The notes beneath the pieces are model-generated. The model searched no databases and had not been told where the DNA came from. It was given only the letters and a program-made list of their open reading frames with translations. Shown piece after piece: positions 8,290-12,090 of a DNA stretch of 12,090 nucleotides. Numbering within the stretch: the stretch's first letter is position 1; each line of letters opens with the position of its first letter. Position numbers and translations under genes: made by a program. Origin of the DNA: Akkermansiaceae bacterium (lineage in GTDB: Bacteria > Verrucomicrobiota > Verrucomicrobiia > Verrucomicrobiales > Akkermansiaceae). The stretch is taken from the NCBI GenBank assembly GCA_023300205.1, contig JALZVD010000042.1:1-12090 (forward strand), written 5' to 3'.

Positions 8290-8308
8290 TGTGCATTTAT
8301 GTGCATTT
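8290..8308. repeat. Two direct repeats with 10-bp spacing in the divergent promoter region
   Basis: The nonamer TGTGCATTT occurs at 8290-8298 and again at 8300-8308, exactly one helical turn apart. The pair sits just upstream of a possible -35 element at 8314, the usual place for an activator bound as a direct repeat. The binding protein is unknown. Confidence 0.4.
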
Positions 8309-8313
8309 CTTGT

Positions 8314-8341
8314 TTGAATGGCGAATGTTTTTTGCCATATT
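8314..8341 (+). promoter_or_regulatory. Possible promoter of the PEP-CTERM gene with an overlapping inverted repeat
   Basis: TTGAAT (8314-8319) and CATATT (8336-8341) are 16 bases apart, and each matches the sigma-70 consensus at four of six positions. The inverted repeat ATGGCGAA / TTTGCCAT (8318-8325 and 8331-8338, one mismatch) fills the space between them, so a bound repressor would block polymerase. Transcription would begin near 8348, giving a leader of about 85 bases. The promoter call is weak; the repeat itself is plain in the sequence. Confidence 0.3.
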
Positions 8342-8432
8342 GACGATTAGCGAGAGAAAAATGCGTTTTGCAAAGCCTCCAGTCGGCAAGAAAAATCAGA
8401 ATTCCACTGCTAACCACAAGACACAAAATCAA

Positions 8433-9497
8433 ATGAAACATCGAATGAACAATCGAACATCCAAAATCCTCGCCACTAGTATTACTGGGGCACTTCTTGC
8501 AAGCGTGCCCGCGCATGCCGACACATTTAATGGCGGGGGTGACGGCACCTCGTGGGAGGACCCGAATAACTGGGCCGGTGGTGTTGTCCCATTAAACAAT
8601 GGATCAGGAAACACCACTATTGATAACGACCACCAAGTTGTCTTCGATGCCGATTCGTTTGCTGCTGTTCTTGCCGCCAGTAATACGCAAAATAATACGG
8701 AGTATCGGGTTGCGCGCCTGCTGATGGGTGACACCAACAATGTTGCAGCCCAAGGCACGCATTCCCTGACCTTGGATCAAGGCGCGGGTATCACTGTCCG
8801 CGTTACGAACTCTAATAGTGCAGTCATTGGCGGCAGGCCAAACACAAACTCCACTCTGAATATTGTCAGTGGCACTACGAACCTTGAAGCGGGTAGGATC
8901 AGAGTGGGCCAGGGAGCTGGCGGCAGCGGGACAATCAACGTCACTGGCGGCCTCCTGACTGCGGGTCGCGGGGGTCTTGAGCTTGGTGCTACCAATGGGA
9001 CTGGCAACGGAACCCTGAACATCTTCGGTGGTTCGTTTACCACCCGCAATGACGCCGAGATCTTCGGTGGCGGGACCTTCCATGTTGCTGGTAGTAGCGC
9101 AGCGACCATCGGGATCGGTTCTAATGGCACTGCTGACGGCCGGTGGGTGCAGAGCACCGGTGGAACCCTCCGCCTCGGACTTGATGCTGGCGGGACAACA
9201 ACAATCCTGATCGACCAAGTCGATTCGGGTGGGGGCAACGCAACATTTGAACTTAATTCGATTCTTGATCCCTACGACTTGGGCGGTGCTGTTCCGAATG
9301 TTTGGGAAACCGTTTTGGAATGGGAGGGGACACTCACCGACAATGGCTTGGTTCTCAGCACCGACGCTCTTGCCGCAGGCTGGGAAAAGCAAGTGGTAGG
9401 AAATGAACTACAGGTCCGCTTGGCCATCCCCGAGCCATCCACCGCTCTTCTTGGCTGTCTGGGTCTTCTTGGTTTCGGCATCCGCCGCCGGAGCTAG
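8433..9497 (+). CDS. PEP-CTERM surface protein with beta-helix-type repeats
   Basis: A 354-residue exported protein. The open frame reaches back to 8301, but the ATG at 8433 gives a clean signal peptide ('MKHRMNNRTSKILATSITG...', cut after 'PAHA' at residue 29); an ATG at 8445 is also possible. The N-terminal 'SWEDPNNWAGGVVP' (40-53) is a motif common at the start of such proteins. Residues about 105-250 are Gly/Thr/Asn-rich units of the 'TLNI.SG', 'GTINVTGG', 'GTLNIFGG' kind, which fit a right-handed beta-helix or autotransporter-like stalk. The C-terminus has all three parts of a PEP-CTERM signal: 'AIPEPS' (331-336), a hydrophobic segment (338-350) and 'RRRS' (351-354). Exosortase is expected to cleave this signal when exporting the protein to the outer surface or exopolysaccharide matrix; no exosortase gene is in the window. 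The gene has its own terminator. Its ligand or role is unknown. Confidence 0.9.
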   Translation: MKHRMNNRTSKILATSITGALLASVPAHADTFNGGGDGTSWEDPNNWAGGVVPLNNGSGNTTIDNDHQVVFDADSFAAVLAASNTQNNTEYRVARLLMGDTNNVAAQGTHSLTLDQGAGITVRVTNSNSAVIGGRPNTNSTLNIVSGTTNLEAGRIRVGQGAGGSGTINVTGGLLTAGRGGLELGATNGTGNGTLNIFGGSFTTRNDAEIFGGGTFHVAGSSAATIGIGSNGTADGRWVQSTGGTLRLGLDAGGTTTILIDQVDSGGGNATFELNSILDPYDLGGAVPNVWETVLEWEGTLTDNGLVLSTDALAAGWEKQVVGNELQVRLAIPEPSTALLGCLGLLGFGIRRRS

Positions 9498-9516
9498 TTA
9501 AATTTTAGTTAATCTC

Positions 9517-9567
9517 AAACCACCCGCTCTCGAGTGATTTAATTCTCGAGGCCGGGTGGTTTTTTTT
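9517..9567 (+). terminator. Strong intrinsic terminator of the PEP-CTERM gene
   Basis: AAACCACCCG (9517-9526) pairs with CGGGTGGTTT (9553-9562). After a 2-base internal mismatch, CTCGAG (9529-9534) pairs with a second CTCGAG (9545-9550) around a 10-base AT-rich loop. A run of eight T (9560-9567) follows. It begins 20 bases after the stop codon. Confidence 0.9.
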
Positions 9568-9568
9568 G

Positions 9569-9599
9569 TCGAAGGGGGATGATCGGGGCGTCCCTTCGA
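9569..9599. repeat. Inverted repeat next to the terminator
   Basis: TCGAAGGG (9569-9576) and CCCTTCGA (9592-9599) are perfect 8-base arms around 15 bases, starting two bases after the T-run of the PEP-CTERM terminator. No T-run follows on either strand, so it is not an intrinsic terminator by itself. It may stabilise the 3' end of the BlaR1-like transcript. From 9600 to 9760 I see no gene, only a pyrimidine-rich tract near 9675-9700. Confidence 0.5.
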
Positions 9600-9760
9600 A
9601 CGATTACTCTCCCGTAGATAGAATGAGTGTCGCATCCACCATGATGATGAGTAAGTCATTTGGTCCCTCTGTATTCCCCCCCTTTCTCCCCTCTCCGCTA
9701 CGGTCCAAAAAGCGGCTTCGTCTTGATTCAACCTGAGTGAACTGGCGAGGGCTGAGGTTT

Positions 9761-11584
9761 TTAGCGTCGCGAAGCTGCGTTGTTTGAGCTGGCGGGCTGG
9801 CGGGCCGCGACGAGAGAGAAATCGCCCTTCATGATCTCCCTTACGGCGGCTTGATCCAAAGCAGCTTGATAGACCCGAACATCGTCAACCGCCCCTTGAA
9901 TATAGGAAGTTTCATGACTCTTGCGCCCATTACGCCCCACTTGAAGATGAAACGTAGGCGGCTTTTCTGCAAAACGGGTGTCTTCCGCAATGAGCTCTCC
10001 GTCTAAATAAAGAAGTCGATGGCTTTCCGAAGAAAACACCCCGGTCAAATGATGCCATTGCCCGTCAGTAATTCGCTCCCTACCGGTTTTCACCGCGACT
10101 CCATCTAAGCGTGATTTGATCGCAGGATATCCACGATTCAAGCCGATATAGATGTATTGGCTGTGGCCCCCACCTCCCAACCAGACGACATTCTGGCTTC
10201 CAACGACGGCTTCTGGTGTGTCATCCGCCCGGACCCAGGCCGCGAGAGTGATGGGATACTCCAGACCGCTAAAACGATCACCCATATCGACAAAATCATC
10301 GCCATCCAGATAAACGGCCTGATCAAGCCTGCCTTGTTTATCCAACGTTCCCCCCTCCACTACTCCGAAGAGACGACCTGATCCTGAATCTGGAGTCCTT
10401 TGATCTCTGATCTCATCCATCCGCCAACACGCGACCAGCTGATCCGAAAAAGGAAGCTCGCGCTCCGCAAGCTGATAGCGCCATTCGTAATCTGGCACAA
10501 AAACCATCGCTCCCAACACCGAAGCGGAAACCGAAGCACCTCCCACGAACGACCACCCCAGCAAGGCTCCCAGCCTCGTCCGGCGAGCGGCAGGATCTAC
10601 CATCCGGCGAATCCTTGATAACATCATCTTCTTCCGCCCCTTCAGTTTTCGGTCAAGCTGAGGGCAGGGAAAGAAGCCAGACGCGGCACTATTCCAAATC
10701 GCCCCGGTGGAGTCATAACCAGCTGCCTGAAAGTAGCCCAAAATCGTTTCACTATAAGCCTCAGGCGAGACTCCGGCAGCAATCACCCGATCATCACAGG
10801 CCTTCTCCGCCTCCGCATTGAAAGCTCGGTCCAGCGCCAAAAACAGCGGATTGAACCAATGAATACAGCGGCAAAACAAAATCAGCATCTGCACAAGAGA
10901 GTCACGCCGGCGCAAATGCGCGCACTCATGGATCAACACCGCTCTCCTAGAAGCCGGAGCGAGATTCCCAAATTTCACCGGAAGCACAATCGTCCCCAAG
11001 CCTAAACCAATCGCCGACGGCACCGTGACGCTCAGAGAAACTCGAACTTCCGGAGTCCTTCCATAACCCACCATCGCTGATGCCGCATTCGCCTCGACCG
11101 TCAGCGGATGACCCAGTGGAAGCCTTTCCGACTGCGAACGTAAGCGAAGAACCGAACACAATCGGGCCACCAAGAGCACAAAAAATACCGCCATTCCGAT
11201 GAGCCAGAGCCACATCAGCAAAGAGACCCATAAAGGGGTTCCGGTCCCTCCACCGGAAGAACTCGATACCATCCCAGCATCACTTAAAACTTCCTGTGTC
11301 ACCTCATGGCCAATCAAAGCCACACGATCCTCCTCAGTCGCGATCATCGTCTCCAGCGAGATGCTTTCAACGACCGGCTCAGAGAAAATGCTCGAAAGAG
11401 AAATGGGAGGAAGGATCCCAACCGTCATTGGTAAAATAATCGCGCCCAGAGTTCCCGCGAAAATAATCCCGGATCTCACCGAAGCGGAGACGCGCTTGAG
11501 TGACGCCAAGATCAGCAAAGTCGCCACACAGAGCAGAGACGCTCTGGCGGAGTATGCGATGAGCCAATCAAATAATTCCCACAT
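9761..11584 (-). CDS. BlaR1/MecR1-type M56 membrane metallopeptidase with a LamG sensor domain
   Basis: A 607-residue integral membrane signalling protein. Membrane segments lie at about 6-26, 35-57, 119-142 and 338-362, the BlaR1 arrangement. The cytoplasmic M56 peptidase sits between segments 3 and 4: the zinc motif is H219-E-C-A-H223 in 'LIHECAHLRRRDS', and 'EAEKACDDRV' (258-267) carries the likely third ligand, E260. In BlaR1 the sensor after segment 4 is a penicillin-binding domain with S-x-x-K. Here residues about 384-587 are instead a LamG-like fold: 'ACWRMDE' (385-391), 'ITLAAWVRAD' (445-454), D507-G-Q-W-H-H512, 'LYLDGE' (525-530) and 'GAVDDVRVYQAAL' (564-576). In known systems, ligand binding outside activates the peptidase, which cleaves or causes loss of BlaI inside. 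The BlaI-type gene lies 12 bases upstream, so both should be on one transcript. The ligand is unknown; a polysaccharide or surface protein is more likely than a beta-lactam. Confidence 0.9.
   Translation of the reverse strand: MWELFDWLIAYSARASLLCVATLLILASLKRVSASVRSGIIFAGTLGAIILPMTVGILPPISLSSIFSEPVVESISLETMIATEEDRVALIGHEVTQEVLSDAGMVSSSSGGGTGTPLWVSLLMWLWLIGMAVFFVLLVARLCSVLRLRSQSERLPLGHPLTVEANAASAMVGYGRTPEVRVSLSVTVPSAIGLGLGTIVLPVKFGNLAPASRRAVLIHECAHLRRRDSLVQMLILFCRCIHWFNPLFLALDRAFNAEAEKACDDRVIAAGVSPEAYSETILGYFQAAGYDSTGAIWNSAASGFFPCPQLDRKLKGRKKMMLSRIRRMVDPAARRTRLGALLGWSFVGGASVSASVLGAMVFVPDYEWRYQLAERELPFSDQLVACWRMDEIRDQRTPDSGSGRLFGVVEGGTLDKQGRLDQAVYLDGDDFVDMGDRFSGLEYPITLAAWVRADDTPEAVVGSQNVVWLGGGGHSQYIYIGLNRGYPAIKSRLDGVAVKTGRERITDGQWHHLTGVFSSESHRLLYLDGELIAEDTRFAEKPPTFHLQVGRNGRKSHETSYIQGAVDDVRVYQAALDQAAVREIMKGDFSLVAARQPASSNNAASRR
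9824..10435 (-). other. LamG-type sensor domain of the BlaR1-like protein
   Basis: Residues about 384-587. The order of motifs (W.MDE, 'AAWVRAD', 'DGQWHH', 'LYLDGE', 'DDVRVY..AL') follows that of the three LamG domains in the secreted operon of this window. The domain comes after the last membrane segment, so it should face the periplasm or exterior. Confidence 0.8.
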
Positions 11585-11596
11585 GACTTACATGGC

Positions 11597-11971
11597 CTAG
11601 GTCTTGTCCTTCACGATCTTACGAATCTGCTCCAGCTCTTCTTCGGTGAAGCGATCCTTCCCGAGATCCACCATCCCCAAGAGACCGTGTGCCAGAGATC
11701 CATTAAAAAACGTCTCTAACACCTGATTGAGAGCAGACTTCCCGACGTCTTCTCCCACCTCCTCTGACGCATAAATATACTGCCTCCCATTTTTCCGGCG
11801 GGTAATTACCCCCTTCATCAGCAATGCAGTAAGAATCTTCCGGGTTGCTGAATTTTTCGTTCCCTCAGGAAGCTTCGCCTGAATATCGAGAGCCGTCGCC
11901 TCACCAAGGGAGGAGAGAATTTGATAAAATTCTCGTTCACGGCGCGAAAGTTGATCCAAAGGAGTAGACAT
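11597..11971 (-). CDS. BlaI/MecI/CopY-family transcriptional repressor
   Basis: A 124-residue DNA-binding protein of normal length for the family. The winged helix-turn-helix spans about residues 8-68. 'NSATRKILTALLMKGVITRR' (40-59) corresponds to the recognition helix and following strand, and 'GRQYIYAS' (62-69) to the wing. The C-terminal part (79-120), with 'VLETFFNGSLAHGL' and 'FTEEELEQIRKIV', matches the dimerisation segment that BlaR1-type peptidases inactivate in known systems. An in-frame TAA lies just upstream of the ATG, so the start cannot be further out. It is the first gene of a two-gene operon with the M56 peptidase. A dyad 13 bases upstream of its start suggests autorepression. 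Its other targets are unknown; nothing in the window suggests beta-lactam resistance. Confidence 0.92.
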   Translation of the reverse strand: MSTPLDQLSRREREFYQILSSLGEATALDIQAKLPEGTKNSATRKILTALLMKGVITRRKNGRQYIYASEEVGEDVGKSALNQVLETFFNGSLAHGLLGMVDLGKDRFTEEELEQIRKIVKDKT

Positions 11972-11984
11972 AAAATCTTAAAAA

Positions 11985-12000
11985 TTGTCTGAAAAGACAA
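11985..12000. promoter_or_regulatory. Dyad upstream of the repressor gene, probable autoregulatory operator
   Basis: TTGTCT-GAAA-AGACAA has perfect 6-base arms around a 4-base centre. It sits 13 bases before the repressor ATG and right after the predicted transcription start. BlaI-family repressors bind dyads of this size in their own promoters, though the classical half-site is TACA/TGTA-like, so the sequence differs. Confidence 0.5.
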
Positions 12001-12005
12001 AGGCA

Positions 12006-12034
12006 GGAATCTCACCTCCTTCTCCATCTGTCAA
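12006..12034 (-). promoter_or_regulatory. Possible promoter of the repressor-receptor operon
   Basis: On the minus strand a consensus -35 TTGACA (12034-12029) is followed after 17 bases by GATTCC (12011-12006), a poor -10. Transcription would begin near 12000, at the edge of the TTGTCT/AGACAA dyad, where a repressor would block it. The -35 is strong, the -10 weak. Confidence 0.35.
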
Positions 12035-12090
12035 TGTGCAAGACCAACACTGAGGTTTGCTGTTCTGATAAATCCTTAGCGCTCCACTTT

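Noticed and set aside
8319..8336. Sigma-54-like TGGC...TTGC before the PEP-CTERM gene
   Set aside because: The distance between the GG and GC elements is two bases too long for the strict -24/-12 spacing; the bases are better explained as an inverted repeat.
8604..9392. Minus-strand open frame of 262 residues
   Set aside because: It lies wholly antisense to the PEP-CTERM gene and shows no domain or signal sequence.
9498..9731. Minus-strand open frame of 77 residues between the PEP-CTERM and BlaR1-like genes
   Set aside because: It runs through the intrinsic terminator stem and the adjacent inverted repeat, has no ribosome site and has no family resemblance.
9761..11971. Beta-lactam resistance locus
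   Set aside because: The BlaI and BlaR1 family resemblance is to the signalling parts only. There is no beta-lactamase or penicillin-binding protein gene, and the receptor lacks a penicillin-binding sensor domain.
12012..12021. Perfect anti-16S-type Shine-Dalgarno AAGGAGGTGA on the minus strand before the repressor gene
   Set aside because: It is about 40 bases from the repressor ATG with an in-frame stop between. The only correctly spaced codon after it is a CTG opening a frame antisense in quality to the repressor. It overlaps the presumed promoter spacer, so it is probably not translated.

Overview
The window looks like chromosomal DNA from a member of the Verrucomicrobiota. The evidence is a textbook PEP-CTERM sorting tail, very large secreted LamG/Ig-like/lamin-tail/CotH proteins ending in the 'VE.S.DL..W' type tail common in that phylum, a pseudopilin-like tail with 'WGTP' and 'SPGPD..PWTTDD' motifs, and almost no Shine-Dalgarno sequences before the starts. 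The assignment rests on protein style only; no rRNA or other marker gene is present. I see no tRNA, rRNA, insertion sequence, CRISPR array or phage gene.

Layout. (1) Positions 1-228, + strand: the 3' end of a probable pseudopilin-like gene with extreme C-ending codon use. It converges with the next gene across a gap of only 4 bases. (2) Positions 233-6820, - strand: a two-gene secreted-protein operon. The promoter-proximal gene (4355-6820) encodes a two-LamG, two-Ig-like protein. The distal gene (233-4333) encodes a 1366-residue multidomain CotH-kinase-like protein. They are 21 bases apart and share a LamG domain plus a conserved domain-like module of about 65 residues. (3) Positions 6821-7126: an intergenic region with a perfect TTGCACT-AAAA-AGTGCAA palindrome. 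(4) Positions 7127-8230, - strand: an exported Sel1-repeat protein. (5) Positions 8231-8432: a divergent regulatory region with a 10-bp-period direct repeat and an inverted repeat over a possible promoter. (6) Positions 8433-9497, + strand: a PEP-CTERM protein with beta-helix-type repeats, followed by a strong intrinsic terminator. (7) Positions 9761-11971, - strand: a BlaI-type repressor followed by a BlaR1-type M56 membrane metallopeptidase. The extracytoplasmic sensor of this peptidase is a LamG (concanavalin-like) domain, not a penicillin-binding domain.

How they may work together. Everything identifiable except the repressor is exported or membrane-bound, so this is a cell-surface/envelope locus. 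The most striking feature is the BlaI/BlaR1-like pair. It keeps the signalling machinery (four membrane segments, HECAH zinc site, winged-helix repressor, a dyad just upstream of the repressor start) but carries a LamG sensor from the same broad family as the three LamG domains in the secreted operon. A reasonable but unproven model is that the receptor detects a glycan or surface protein outside the cell, cleaves or inactivates the repressor, and derepresses itself and possibly the nearby surface genes.
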